Assembly (NCBI GenBank): GCA_947649355.1
Contig: CANSRG010000005.1
Coordinates: 1 to 45,696, forward strand
Direction of reading: 5' to 3'
Length of the DNA stretch: 45,696 nt
Source: an uncultured Mycoplasmatota bacterium
GTDB taxonomy: Bacteria > Bacillota_I > Bacilli_A > RF39 > UBA660
The notes under the pieces are model-generated. The model saw only the letters and a program-made list of their open reading frames with translations, was not told the origin of the DNA and made no database searches. Shown here one piece after another: positions 33,468-43,371 of this stretch; positions within the stretch are counted from its first letter, which is position 1; the number at the start of each line of letters is the position of its first letter. The translations under genes were made by a program, and so were the position numbers.

Positions 33468-36400
33468 GTGGCTAATAAATTGAGAAATATAACAGACCTA
33501 TATTCGGAAACATTAAAAGATATAAGTACAAATCAAAGTGAGTGGCTATCATTTTTAGAGTGTGCTGCAATGAATTATAAATATTCATTCTCCGATCAAG
33601 TTCTTATCTATGCACAAAAGCCTTATGCGAGTGCTTGTGCTGAAATAGAAACTTGGAATAAGTCATTAAAAAGATGGGTAAATAAAGGAGCAACAGGTAT
33701 AGCACTTCTTGCAGAAAATAATGGTAATACTTATTTAAGATATGTTTTTGATGTAAGTGATACCAATAGTAAGCACGGTAAAAATGTTATACTATGGTCT
33801 GTTACGAAACCTTATGAAGAATATGTTATCGAAGCCCTAGAAAATAGATATGGAGAATTAGAAGATAACTCTACCATAGCAAGTGCTATTATTTCTAGTG
33901 TTAAAAATATGGTAGAAGATAACTTGCCAGATTATTTATCAAATCTAATGTATTTTAAAGATAATAGTTTTTTAGAAGAACTTGATGAGTTGAATATAAA
34001 AACTATTTACAAGAAAGTATTAGAGAATAGTGTTGCTTATGTAATGTTAAAGCGTTGTGGAATAAACCCTAATGATTATTTTGATAAGGAAGATTTTAGA
34101 GAATTATTAAATTTCAATACTTATGATACGATAACAAGACTAGGTATGGCAACAAGTGATATTGCCGAGTCTGGACTTCGTGAAATATATAGCACAATAA
34201 AAAATGTGCGAATAAGTGAAATTGATAAAATCCACACATTTGATAATAATAAGCAAAACGAGTATGATTTAGATGATGGCAAGAATAATGCCGAGAGGAG
34301 TGATTTAGATGAAAGAAATAAGTTACAAAATGGTGGGCGATTATCAAATACCAGACCTAGTACCACCACAAGAAGAACAAGTAAATGGGAAATACGCATT
34401 GATGAGATTAAGCCACTTGAAGAAGAACGACAAGCCTCTATATACGACACTTCTAATGCAGGGCAAATTACCAGAACACTTGATGGAAGTTCAAACGACA
34501 GCCGAAACGAGAGTGGAACAAATGATAGAGGAAATGGCGAAGAAAGAGAATATAACAGAAGAATTGAAAGCCAAAGACCAGATGAAGTGGATAGGCTTAA
34601 TGAACAACTTGAAAGCGAGAGCAGAGGAGATAGTAACGAGAGAACTAATTTACAGTTAGATTTTTGGGATGTAGATAGTGGGACACATTGTCCGTATGTT
34701 GTTACAGATGACAAAATCAATCAAATACTTGCTAATGCACATTTAAAAATACCCAAAGCAGAAGTAAAAAGATATTTTGAACTAGAAAAAGAGCCTTTAA
34801 AAAGAGCAGAGTTCATTAAAAATTCTTTTGAAAATGTATATGTGGGTATTTTTATTGGAACACAAATGTATGGTTACAAAGCCTTTGAAAATGGTTTATT
34901 ACTATGGAAAGGTAATTTTTTATCACGAGATACAGAAAGTTTTATATCTTGGGAAGATTTAACATATCATTATGATTCAATGATTTTACTTCATCAATTA
35001 AATGATAGAGAAAAATACTTACCATCTGAAAAAGAGCAGATGACTTTATTAGATGAAGAAAATAGCAAAGAAATACCCGAATTAGAATTTTCGCAAGAGT
35101 TTATTGATAAATATTTTCAAACACGACATACTGAAACAAAGTATGCTATATATAGACAATTTCAAAAAAGTTTATCTACAACTGAAAATATTAACTATAT
35201 AAAAAATATGTATGGATTAAGTGGAAGTTCATATATTATTCGTGGATCTGGTATAGGTTATACTGCTGATAGTAAAGGACTTACTTTATATCGTGGAAAT
35301 CTTGAAAATAGAAAAGAAAAACTTTTAAAATGGAATTATGTTGAAAAGCGAATAAAGGAACTAATTAGCCTTAATAGATACCTTAATCCAAAAGAATTAA
35401 GAGAGTATCCTGCTTGGTTAGGAGAAGAACAGGAACGAATAGATGAATTAAATCAAGAAGATACTTTTACTGAAAAACAAGAAGATAGTCTAGCAAAACG
35501 ATTAAATGATTTTATCAAAGAATATGATTTACAAGGCTATGAAGCAAATCTTGAAAATGGCGAAACCGAAGAAGATGTCATTAGAGATATAGATAATCAA
35601 ATTCATAATCCAAGTGAATTAAGAGGCTTTATAGAGTATATTCAAAATCTAGGGAATGATTTAGAAAGTGATGATGAAGATAAAAAGATAATAGAAAACT
35701 TTATCAAAGAATTAAATGAAACTTTCCCAGACTACGATTATCAAGTAGGCGACCAAGTATATATTGGTGCAGATAAGTTTGAAATACTTTCATTAGATAA
35801 TAACATTGTTAGGTTATATGACTATCAATATCCATTATTTAATCAAGAATTATCTTTTGATGAGTTTGATAAGAAAGTAAAAGAAAATCCGTGTAATGAC
35901 CATCTAAAAATCAAAGTAACTGAAACTGGAGAGTTAGAAAAACATAATGAATATGGAGAATATGATGATGAAGTAGATTTAGTAGAGCATATCTTATCGC
36001 TTTATGATATGAGTGATATTAAGGTAAACTTCGATTCTAACGAGAATATTGTTATTTATTCTGATGACATTGATTTAGAGGGACTAGAAGTTTATGATTT
36101 CCTATTAAATGAACTATTTGACTATAACGAAGATGGCACAGTAGATAAAGTTAATAATCACGATTTAGACAGACTAAAAAAATATCGTAAAAAATATGAA
36201 ACAAAGGTCACTGATCGTGAAAAATTAGAAGAAGATTTAATCGGTAAAAATATAACTATTGGCGATAGAGAGTACACCATTGATAGTATCAATAATGATG
36301 TAGTATCGCTTAAAGATATTACTTTCCAAAATGGTATAGGTTTTCCTATCTTCCGTGATGAAGAATTAAGTAAAGTATTATCTATACTTGCTGAAAAAGA

Positions 36401-39400
36401 AATTGAACAGAAAAAGGAAACTATTATACCTAATATCGCTAAAAAGCGAAGAAAACGAGTTACTACTTTTGATATACACCCAGAAATTAAAAACGAAGAT
36501 AGAAATAACTTCCATATTACTGATGATATGTTAGGTGTTGGTAGTGATCGAGAAAAATTTAATCGTAATTTAGCAGCAATTAAAGTATTAAAACAATGCG
36601 AAGAAGAAAATCGTTTTGCTACTCCAGAAGAACAACAAATATTATCACAGTATATTGGTTGGGGTGGCTTGTCACAAGCATTTGAAGAAAATAATTCCTC
36701 TTGGGCAGATGAACATTTAAAACTTAAAAACGTTCTTGATGAAGAAGAATATAGGTCTGCAATGAGTTCTACAAGAACTTCTTTCTATACTCCTCCAGTA
36801 GTTATTCGTACAATGTATAAAGCACTTGAAAGTATGGGAATGAAAGATGGCAATATACTAGAGCCTAGTTGTGGAGTTGGTAATTTTCTAGGAATGATTC
36901 CAGATACTTTAAAAGACTGTAAGTTATATGGAATAGAAGTTGATAGTATCTCTGGTAGAATTGCTAGGCAACTATATCAAAAGTCATCTATCGCAGTACA
37001 GGGTTATGAAAGTACAGAACTTCCAGATTCTTTCTTTGATGGTGCTATTGGTAATGTGCCATTTGATACGAATAAATTATTAGACAAAAGGTATGATAAG
37101 TATAATTTCCTTATTCACGATTATTTCTTTGCGAAAACTCTTGATAAGGTTAGACCGGGTGGAATAGTTGCTTTTATAACAAGTAAAGGCACTTTAGATA
37201 AGGAAAATCCAAGTGTTAGAAAGTATATATCACAAAGAGCCGACTTACTAGGAGCAATAAGACTTCCAAATAATACCTTTAAAGACAACGCAGGTACAAA
37301 GGTTACTTCTGATATTATCTTCTTACAAAAGCGAGATTCAATAACAGATATAGAGCCAGACTGGGTATATCTTGATACTGATGAAAATGGTATCAAAATG
37401 AATAAATATTTTGTAGATAACCCAGATATGATATGTGGTAATATGAAAATGGAATCTACTAGATTTGGTATGGATTCAACTTGTGAAGCAAGAGAAGATA
37501 TTTCACTAGAAGAACAACTTAACAATGCTATTTCTAATATACACGCCGAAATAAAAGAATATGAGATAGATGATATAGGAGAAGATGAAGAAGATTTATC
37601 TATTCCTGCTGATTATAATGTTAAGAACTTCTCATACACCATAGTAGAGGACAAAGTCTATTATCGTGAAAATAGTAGAATGTATCCACAAGAATTGCCA
37701 CTTACTACCGAAAATCGTATAAGAGGCTTAATAGAAATAAGAGAATGTGTTAGAACTTTATTAGAATTACAAACAGAGGACTTCCCAGAAGAAGATATAA
37801 AACAAGAACAAGTAAAATTAAATAAACTATATGATAGTTTTACTAAAAAATATGGTCTTATCAATAGCAGAGCGAATACCTCTGCTTTTTCTAATGACAA
37901 CAGTTTTTATCTATTATGTTCTTTAGAGATACTAGATGAAAATAAAGAATTGCTTAAAAAAGCAGATATGTTTACTAAAAGGACAATTCTTCCTCATAAG
38001 GAGATAACAAGTGTTGATTCTGCAAATGAAGCCTTAATTGTTTCTATCTCTGAAAAGGCTAGAGTTGATTTAGAGTTTATGCAAAAATTATGTGGGCTTG
38101 ATATGGATAAAATGCTTTCTGATTTAGAGGGTGTTATATTCAATGTTCCAGAATATGGAGAGCCAAATAAATGGGTAACTGCTGATGAGTACCTATCTGG
38201 CAATATTCGTGAGAAATTGAAGATAGCCAAAGAGTTTGCTGAAGATGATCCTAGATTCAATATCAATGTAAAATGTCTTGAAGAAGTAATGCCAAAAGAT
38301 TTAGAGCCACAAGAGATAAGCGTTAGGCTTGGTGCTACTTGGCTACCACCAGATGTCATAGATGACTTTATAACTTATCTTTTATCGCCATCTTGGAATA
38401 TTAGAGATAGTATAAAAGTGCATTTTATGGAGAGTACAGCCCAATGGAATATTGAGGGTAAAAACTATGATAGAGGTAGTGTAAAAGCAAACTCTACTTA
38501 TGGTACAGGAAGAATCAATGCTTATAAAATCATAGAAGAAACACTTAATTTAAAAGATGTTAGAATATATGATTATAATACTGATGAAAATGGCAGAAAA
38601 GTACCAGAGTTAAATAAGAAAGAAACTGCTATTGCACAAGCAAAACAAGAGCAAATAAAAACTGCTTTTGATGAGTGGATATGGAGCGATATAGACCGTA
38701 GAGAAAGATTAAGTAAAATCTATAATGAGAAGTTTAATTCTAATCGACCTCGTGAGTATGATGGCTCTCATATAAATTTTCACGGTATGAATCCAGAAAT
38801 AACTTTACGACTACACCAAGTTAATGCCATAGCCAGAGTTTTGTATGGAAATACAAATACTCTACTAGCACACGAGGTTGGAGCAGGTAAGACTTTTGAA
38901 ATGGTCGCTGCTGCTATGGAATCAAAAAGACTAGGACTATGTAATAAGAGTATGTTTGTAGTACCAAATCATATCGTAGAACAATTTAGTTCGGAATTCC
39001 TACAACTTTATCCAAGTGCTAATATTCTCGTTACTACGAAGAAAGATTTTGAAACGGCTAATCGTAAAAAATTCTGTTCTCGAATAGCAACTGGAGATTA
39101 TGACGCAGTAATTATATCTCATAGCCAATTTGAGAAGATACCAATGTCTGCCGAAAGACAAAGAACTATCTTACAAAATCAAATAGATGATATAAGTATG
39201 GGAGTACAAGATTTAAAAGACCATAATGGCGAAAACTTTACTATAAAGCAATTAGTAAGACTACAAAAAAGTCTTGAGGCAAAATTAGCAAAGTTAAATG
39301 ATACGAGCCGAAAAGATGATGTTGTAACCTTTGAAGAATTAGGTATTGATAGAATATTCGTAGATGAAGCCCATTACTTTAAAAATCTATTTCTTTATAC

Positions 39401-41267
39401 AAAAATGAGAAATGTTGGTGGTATAGCACAAACTGAAGCACAAAAGTCTAGTGACTTATTTATGAAATGTAGGTATCTTGATGAATTAACTGGTGGTAGA
39501 GGAGTTGTATTTGCAACTGGTACTCCAGTAAGTAATTCTATGGTAGAACTTTATACTATGCAAAGATACTTACAATATGCAGAGTTAGAAAAAAGGAATC
39601 TACAACACTTTGACGCTTGGGCTTCTACTTTTGGTGAAACAGTAACGGCTATTGAACTTGCTCCAGAGGGAACAGGTTACAGAGCAAAGACTAGATTTGC
39701 CAAGTTTTATAACTTACCAGAACTGATGGCTATGTTTAAGGAAGTAGCCGATATTCAAACGGCAGATATGCTTAATTTACCACTTCCAGAAGCCCATTAT
39801 GAAACGATAGTAGCAAAGCCTACTGAAATACAAAAAGAAATGGTAAAAGAACTTTCTAATAGGGCAGATATGGTTAGAAATAAAAAGGTTGACCCATCAA
39901 CTGATAATATGTTAAAAATTACAAATGATGGTAGAAAACTTGCACTTGACCAAAGACTTATAAATGATATGTTGCCAGATGATCCGAATAGTAAAGTGTC
40001 TTTATGTGCGAATAATATTTATAGAATATGGCAAGAGCATAAAGAAAAACACTTAACACAATTAGTATTCTGTGATTTATCTACTCCAAGTGAAGATAAA
40101 TTTAATGTTTATGATGAGTTAAAAAGAAAGTTACAAGAGTTAGGTGTTCCAGAAGATGAAGTCGAGTTTATTCATAATGCTAATACAGATATACAAAAGA
40201 AAACTTTGTTTTCACAAGTAAGAAATGGTATAAAAAGAATATTGTTCGGTAGCACTTCCAAAATGGGTGCAGGAACAAACTGCCAAGACAAACTAATTGC
40301 AATTCATAACCTAGACTGTCCGTGGCGACCTGCTGACCTTATACAAAGAATAGGAAGAATATTAAGGCAAGGAAATAAAAATAAAGAAGTTTATATCTAT
40401 AACTATGTTACAGAGGGAACTTTTGACGCATACCTTTATCAATTAGTAGAGAATAAACAACGATTCATTTCACAGATAATGACTTCTAAAACTCCAGTAA
40501 GATTTGCTGAAGATATAGATGAAGCAGCACTTAATTATGCACAGATTAAAGCACTTGCTGCCGGTAATCCTTTGATAATGGAAAAGACTGATTTAGACAC
40601 GCAAGTTGCTAAATTAAAACTCCTAAAACAAAATCATTTGAGTCAAATATATGCTATGGAAGATAAAGTAGCAAAGTATTATCCTAGTGAGATAAAAAGA
40701 CTAGAATCACGAATAGATGGCTTTAAAAAAGATATAGAACTAGCCGAAAAAAATACTACAAATAGTGATGATAAATTCCAAAGTATGATTATAAAAGGTG
40801 TTACTTATACCGATAAAAAACAAGCAGGAGATAAGATACTTGAGTTATGTAAGAATATTGATAAAACTGAAAAACAAGAGATAGGAAGTTATAGAGGCTT
40901 CAAGATGGAACTTGACTATGAATTTAGTAATTTCCATATTTATTTAAAAAACGAGTTATCTCATTCTGTTATTCTTGGTAATGATAATTTAGGTAATATT
41001 ACACGTATCAATAATGAAATAGATGGTTTATCTTCTGATTTAGAAAGAGAAAAAACAGAGTTGGAAAATATCAAAATTCAATTTGAAAATGCCAAAGAAG
41101 AATGCAAAAGACCATTCAAACAAGAGCAAGAATTAAAGGAAAAATCTAAACGATTAGATGAAGTAAATGTCTTACTTAATATGAATGAAAAGGACAAAGA
41201 AGTTATAGATTTTGATGATAATGCCGAAGTAGAAAGTCAAAAATCTAATAGAGATTATGAAAGATAA
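33468..41267 (+). CDS. Giant ArdC-like / DNA methylase / SNF2-helicase protein
   Basis: The 2599-residue protein starts at GTG 33468 after AAGGAGGTGA. The N-terminus (about 1-110) resembles the ArdC-like ssDNA-binding domain. A disordered Ser/Arg/Asn/Glu-rich linker (about 281-397) follows; its DNA also encodes tnpV in another frame. Small acidic regions follow. The methylase core has EPSCGVGNF (about 1132-1140) and GNVPF (1195-1199) in place of NPPY. The SNF2-type helicase has HEVGAGKTFE (1802), DEAH (1966-1969) and QRIGRILRQGN (2293). A coiled coil ends it. Related proteins are common in Tn1549-like elements and resemble phage P1 DarB, which protects incoming DNA from restriction. An anti-restriction role is inferred. 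Frame is intact throughout. Confidence 0.9.
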   Translation: MANKLRNITDLYSETLKDISTNQSEWLSFLECAAMNYKYSFSDQVLIYAQKPYASACAEIETWNKSLKRWVNKGATGIALLAENNGNTYLRYVFDVSDTNSKHGKNVILWSVTKPYEEYVIEALENRYGELEDNSTIASAIISSVKNMVEDNLPDYLSNLMYFKDNSFLEELDELNIKTIYKKVLENSVAYVMLKRCGINPNDYFDKEDFRELLNFNTYDTITRLGMATSDIAESGLREIYSTIKNVRISEIDKIHTFDNNKQNEYDLDDGKNNAERSDLDERNKLQNGGRLSNTRPSTTTRRTSKWEIRIDEIKPLEEERQASIYDTSNAGQITRTLDGSSNDSRNESGTNDRGNGEEREYNRRIESQRPDEVDRLNEQLESESRGDSNERTNLQLDFWDVDSGTHCPYVVTDDKINQILANAHLKIPKAEVKRYFELEKEPLKRAEFIKNSFENVYVGIFIGTQMYGYKAFENGLLLWKGNFLSRDTESFISWEDLTYHYDSMILLHQLNDREKYLPSEKEQMTLLDEENSKEIPELEFSQEFIDKYFQTRHTETKYAIYRQFQKSLSTTENINYIKNMYGLSGSSYIIRGSGIGYTADSKGLTLYRGNLENRKEKLLKWNYVEKRIKELISLNRYLNPKELREYPAWLGEEQERIDELNQEDTFTEKQEDSLAKRLNDFIKEYDLQGYEANLENGETEEDVIRDIDNQIHNPSELRGFIEYIQNLGNDLESDDEDKKIIENFIKELNETFPDYDYQVGDQVYIGADKFEILSLDNNIVRLYDYQYPLFNQELSFDEFDKKVKENPCNDHLKIKVTETGELEKHNEYGEYDDEVDLVEHILSLYDMSDIKVNFDSNENIVIYSDDIDLEGLEVYDFLLNELFDYNEDGTVDKVNNHDLDRLKKYRKKYETKVTDREKLEEDLIGKNITIGDREYTIDSINNDVVSLKDITFQNGIGFPIFRDEELSKVLSILAEKEIEQKKETIIPNIAKKRRKRVTTFDIHPEIKNEDRNNFHITDDMLGVGSDREKFNRNLAAIKVLKQCEEENRFATPEEQQILSQYIGWGGLSQAFEENNSSWADEHLKLKNVLDEEEYRSAMSSTRTSFYTPPVVIRTMYKALESMGMKDGNILEPSCGVGNFLGMIPDTLKDCKLYGIEVDSISGRIARQLYQKSSIAVQGYESTELPDSFFDGAIGNVPFDTNKLLDKRYDKYNFLIHDYFFAKTLDKVRPGGIVAFITSKGTLDKENPSVRKYISQRADLLGAIRLPNNTFKDNAGTKVTSDIIFLQKRDSITDIEPDWVYLDTDENGIKMNKYFVDNPDMICGNMKMESTRFGMDSTCEAREDISLEEQLNNAISNIHAEIKEYEIDDIGEDEEDLSIPADYNVKNFSYTIVEDKVYYRENSRMYPQELPLTTENRIRGLIEIRECVRTLLELQTEDFPEEDIKQEQVKLNKLYDSFTKKYGLINSRANTSAFSNDNSFYLLCSLEILDENKELLKKADMFTKRTILPHKEITSVDSANEALIVSISEKARVDLEFMQKLCGLDMDKMLSDLEGVIFNVPEYGEPNKWVTADEYLSGNIREKLKIAKEFAEDDPRFNINVKCLEEVMPKDLEPQEISVRLGATWLPPDVIDDFITYLLSPSWNIRDSIKVHFMESTAQWNIEGKNYDRGSVKANSTYGTGRINAYKIIEETLNLKDVRIYDYNTDENGRKVPELNKKETAIAQAKQEQIKTAFDEWIWSDIDRRERLSKIYNEKFNSNRPREYDGSHINFHGMNPEITLRLHQVNAIARVLYGNTNTLLAHEVGAGKTFEMVAAAMESKRLGLCNKSMFVVPNHIVEQFSSEFLQLYPSANILVTTKKDFETANRKKFCSRIATGDYDAVIISHSQFEKIPMSAERQRTILQNQIDDISMGVQDLKDHNGENFTIKQLVRLQKSLEAKLAKLNDTSRKDDVVTFEELGIDRIFVDEAHYFKNLFLYTKMRNVGGIAQTEAQKSSDLFMKCRYLDELTGGRGVVFATGTPVSNSMVELYTMQRYLQYAELEKRNLQHFDAWASTFGETVTAIELAPEGTGYRAKTRFAKFYNLPELMAMFKEVADIQTADMLNLPLPEAHYETIVAKPTEIQKEMVKELSNRADMVRNKKVDPSTDNMLKITNDGRKLALDQRLINDMLPDDPNSKVSLCANNIYRIWQEHKEKHLTQLVFCDLSTPSEDKFNVYDELKRKLQELGVPEDEVEFIHNANTDIQKKTLFSQVRNGIKRILFGSTSKMGAGTNCQDKLIAIHNLDCPWRPADLIQRIGRILRQGNKNKEVYIYNYVTEGTFDAYLYQLVENKQRFISQIMTSKTPVRFAEDIDEAALNYAQIKALAAGNPLIMEKTDLDTQVAKLKLLKQNHLSQIYAMEDKVAKYYPSEIKRLESRIDGFKKDIELAEKNTTNSDDKFQSMIIKGVTYTDKKQAGDKILELCKNIDKTEKQEIGSYRGFKMELDYEFSNFHIYLKNELSHSVILGNDNLGNITRINNEIDGLSSDLEREKTELENIKIQFENAKEECKRPFKQEQELKEKSKRLDEVNVLLNMNEKDKEVIDFDDNAEVESQKSNRDYER
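34309..34659 (+). CDS. tnpV: TnpV-like protein nested in another frame of the giant gene
   Basis: The 116-residue frame lies wholly inside the giant gene at +1 relative to it. It begins MKEISYKMVGDYQIPDL and includes GKYALMRLSHLKK, LPEHLMEV, ELKAKDQMKWIGLMN and RAEEIVTRELIYS. These match the transposon-encoded TnpV family known from clostridial elements such as Tn4451. GAGAGGAG (34293-34300) sits eight bases before its ATG, so it is very probably translated. The giant protein's overlapping linker is low-complexity, as expected if TnpV constrains the DNA. Its exact role is uncertain; an excision or regulatory function has been suggested for the family. Confidence 0.75.
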   Translation: MKEISYKMVGDYQIPDLVPPQEEQVNGKYALMRLSHLKKNDKPLYTTLLMQGKLPEHLMEVQTTAETRVEQMIEEMAKKENITEELKAKDQMKWIGLMNNLKARAEEIVTRELIYS

Positions 41268-41279
41268 TATAGTATCATT

Positions 41280-41319
41280 AAGAGCAATTTTAGGAACTAA
41301 ACTAGAGTTGCTCTTTTTT
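41280..41319 (+). terminator. Terminator after the giant gene
   Basis: AAGAGCAA (41280-41287) pairs with TTGCTCTT (41308-41315), with an inner TTTAG/CTAAA stem. A T-run follows. Confidence 0.85.
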
Positions 41320-41346
41320 CATTTTAAAGGAAAGGTAGGTTAGAAT

Positions 41347-41694
41347 ATGAATAATGAAATGAAAATTAGACAAGAAGTTTATAATAAAATGGAGCAAGAA
41401 TATAACAATTTTATTGAAAATTTAAAATCTAAAACTCCGGATGAAATAATCCAAAGTTCTTATCAAAAAGTAATAAAAGAAGAAATACTTGGCGATTTTT
41501 ACCCAGAGTATGAACATTATGATATGGAAAAAATAAGAGCATTAAATAAATGCAAAGATCCGTTAGAAGAACTATATCAAGGGTGGATGAACTGTGACGC
41601 AGGTATTCATCAAGCATTAGAAGATAGCACTTATGATACCCTAGATAATTTGGTAGAAGAACAAAAAGAAAAGAAACAATCACGAGAAAGGTAG
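41347..41694 (+). CDS. DUF3848-like protein
   Basis: The 115-residue acidic helical protein resembles DUF3848 (N-terminal helix NNEMKIRQEVYNKMEQEYN, then FIENLKSKTPDEIIQSSYQK and VIKEEILGDF). The family is found in clostridial conjugative elements and has no known function. It is preceded by AAAGGTAGG and lies 8 bp before the next gene. Confidence 0.65.
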   Translation: MNNEMKIRQEVYNKMEQEYNNFIENLKSKTPDEIIQSSYQKVIKEEILGDFYPEYEHYDMEKIRALNKCKDPLEELYQGWMNCDAGIHQALEDSTYDTLDNLVEEQKEKKQSRER

Positions 41695-41702
41695 GTAGTA
41701 TT

Positions 41703-42662
41703 ATGGCATATTATCCTCCAGAAGTGATACAAAGAGCAAAGCAAATGGACTTATTAACTTATCTAAAAAATTATGAGCCAGATGAGTTAGTTCATTTTAG
41801 TAGAGATACTTATGTGACTAGAACACACGACAGTTTAAAAATTTCAAATGGTATGTGGTACTGGTTTTCGCAGAGTATAGGTGGTAAAAGTGCGTTAGAA
41901 TATTTAATTAAAGTACGAGATTATACTTTCTTACAAGCAGTAGAAACGATAGTAGGAAGTGTTGTTGCAGCCCCACCTAAAATATATAAAAGTATAACTA
42001 AAAGAACACCAGAAAGACTAATATTACCAAAGAAAGCACCTAATAATGATAGAGTAAAATCTTATCTTATAGGCAGGGGTATTGATGAAGATATTATACA
42101 AGAGTGTATAGATAATGATTTAATTTATCAGCAATTTCCAAATAACAATGTCGTATTTGTAGGCTACGATCAAAATAAAATAGCAAGATATGCAATGTTT
42201 AGAGGAACAAATGAAAGTAATTTCAAAGGGGAAGCAAATGGAAGTCATAAGGCATTTTCTTTTCAGTTAGAAGCATTAGAAAAAAATGATAGAGTACACT
42301 TATTTGAGAGTGCAATAGACTTACTTTCTTATGCAACTTTAATGAAATTAAATGATAAAGAGTGGTACAATGAATCGCTACTTTCACTTGCAGGAGTTTA
42401 TAAACCAGCAGAGAATATAGAAGATAGTAAAGTGCCACTTGCTTTAAATTATTATTTGAATCAACACCCAAATATTAAAAAAATCTACTTGCATTTAGAC
42501 AATGATAAGGCAGGTAGAGAATCAACCGAAGCAATAAAATACTTGTTATCAAGTAGATATGAAATCATTGATAATCCGACTCCAGTAGGAAAAGATGTCA
42601 ATGATTTTTTATGTTTAAAACTAGGAATTAAAAATAAAAATACGAAAGAAAGAGAGAGATAA
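41703..42662 (+). CDS. DUF3991 and Toprim domain protein
   Basis: The 319-residue protein has an N-terminal zinc-finger-like/DUF3991 region (about 1-130; MDLLTYLKNYEPDELVHF and GMWYWFSQSIGGKSALEYLI). The Toprim domain (about 180-319) has the glutamate in HLFESAIDLLSYATL and the D-x-D in YLHLDNDKAGRE. This pairing is typical of element-encoded primase-like proteins, probably acting on single-stranded element DNA after transfer. Three bases separate it from the HTH gene downstream. Confidence 0.88.
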   Translation: MAYYPPEVIQRAKQMDLLTYLKNYEPDELVHFSRDTYVTRTHDSLKISNGMWYWFSQSIGGKSALEYLIKVRDYTFLQAVETIVGSVVAAPPKIYKSITKRTPERLILPKKAPNNDRVKSYLIGRGIDEDIIQECIDNDLIYQQFPNNNVVFVGYDQNKIARYAMFRGTNESNFKGEANGSHKAFSFQLEALEKNDRVHLFESAIDLLSYATLMKLNDKEWYNESLLSLAGVYKPAENIEDSKVPLALNYYLNQHPNIKKIYLHLDNDKAGRESTEAIKYLLSSRYEIIDNPTPVGKDVNDFLCLKLGIKNKNTKERER

Positions 42663-42665
42663 ATT

Positions 42666-43199
42666 ATGAGATTTAATTATTATTTGTTGAGGGAAATTTT
42701 GAAAGAAAGAAGAATAGAAAAAGGACTTTCTAAAAATAAATTAGCCCAATATGTTGGCATAAGTCAACCAGAAGTAACAAGAATTGAGAATGGAATTAGG
42801 ACTATTCCTAATATAGTAACACTTATATATTTTTGTGAAGTTTTAGATTTAGACTTTATAGAATTGTTAAAAGTTACTGGATTTGTAGATGAAAAAAATT
42901 TGATTATGAAAAGAAATTTTGATATGAAAAAGTATAAAGTTAATGCGAAAAAAGATAAAGAATTAGAGTTCATTGTTTATTCAGAAAGTGAAGAACAAGC
43001 ATTAAAAATTATAGAAGAAGTGCTTGAAGATTTAGAATTATCTGATGAAGAATTAGAAAAAATTTCTAAAATAATTATTGATGTAGAAGAACAAGAACTG
43101 GAAGAAAGACAAGAAGATTTTAAAGAAAAAAGTGATAAAAGTATGTGTGAAACTTGCGAATATTTTTGTTCAAAATGTGGCAGATGTACTTTAGAATGA
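42666..43199 (+). CDS. HTH (XRE) regulator with C-terminal cysteine cluster
   Basis: The 177-residue protein has an N-terminal XRE helix-turn-helix (about 1-70; LREILKERRIEKGLSKNKLA and VGISQPEVTRIENGIR). An acidic helical middle region follows, ending in a cysteine cluster CETCEYFCSKCGRC (five Cys). Such a cluster may bind zinc or sense redox state. Position suggests a regulator of the element's transfer genes. TGA is the stop codon. The middle region (YKVNAKKDKELEFIVYSES) resembles a small strand-rich domain and may bind a ligand. Confidence 0.8.
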   Translation: MRFNYYLLREILKERRIEKGLSKNKLAQYVGISQPEVTRIENGIRTIPNIVTLIYFCEVLDLDFIELLKVTGFVDEKNLIMKRNFDMKKYKVNAKKDKELEFIVYSESEEQALKIIEEVLEDLELSDEELEKISKIIIDVEEQELEERQEDFKEKSDKSMCETCEYFCSKCGRCTLE

Positions 43200-43313
43200 T
43201 AACACTATACTAGGACACTATGTCCTAGCCAGCACTGAAAACCTACTCCCGTAAGTTTTCGCTTGTGGGGAAATCCCCAAACCCCTTATGAAGAATAAAA
43301 AAATAAAACGATT
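43200..43313. other. oriT-like hairpin region
   Basis: Just before DUF3789 and mobC there are three hairpins: CTAGGACA-cta-TGTCCTAG (43210-43228), GAAAAC/GTTTTC (43237-43260) and GGGG-aaat-CCCC (43267-43278) followed by AAACCCC. Transfer origins of this element type often lie upstream of mobC and relaxase genes with such G/C-rich hairpins. The identity of the nick site cannot be fixed by eye. Confidence 0.5.
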
Positions 43314-43345
43314 AAAAGATTAGTGCAATGGCGTACTAATCTTTT
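43314..43345 (+). terminator. Strong hairpin, probable terminator
   Basis: AAAAGATTAGT (43314-43324) pairs perfectly with ACTAATCTTTT (43335-43345) across a 10-nt loop. Followed by a modest T-rich tract, it should end transcripts from the HTH gene; being nearly symmetric, it could act on both strands. Confidence 0.65.
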
Positions 43346-43371
43346 ATGATTTTAGAAAGGAAAAATTAAAG

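Noticed and set aside
34121..34720. Long minus-strand open frame (199 residues) within the giant gene
   Set aside because: It is Ser/Leu-rich low complexity, has no ribosome-binding site or recognisable domain, and is the complement of the overprinted linker region.
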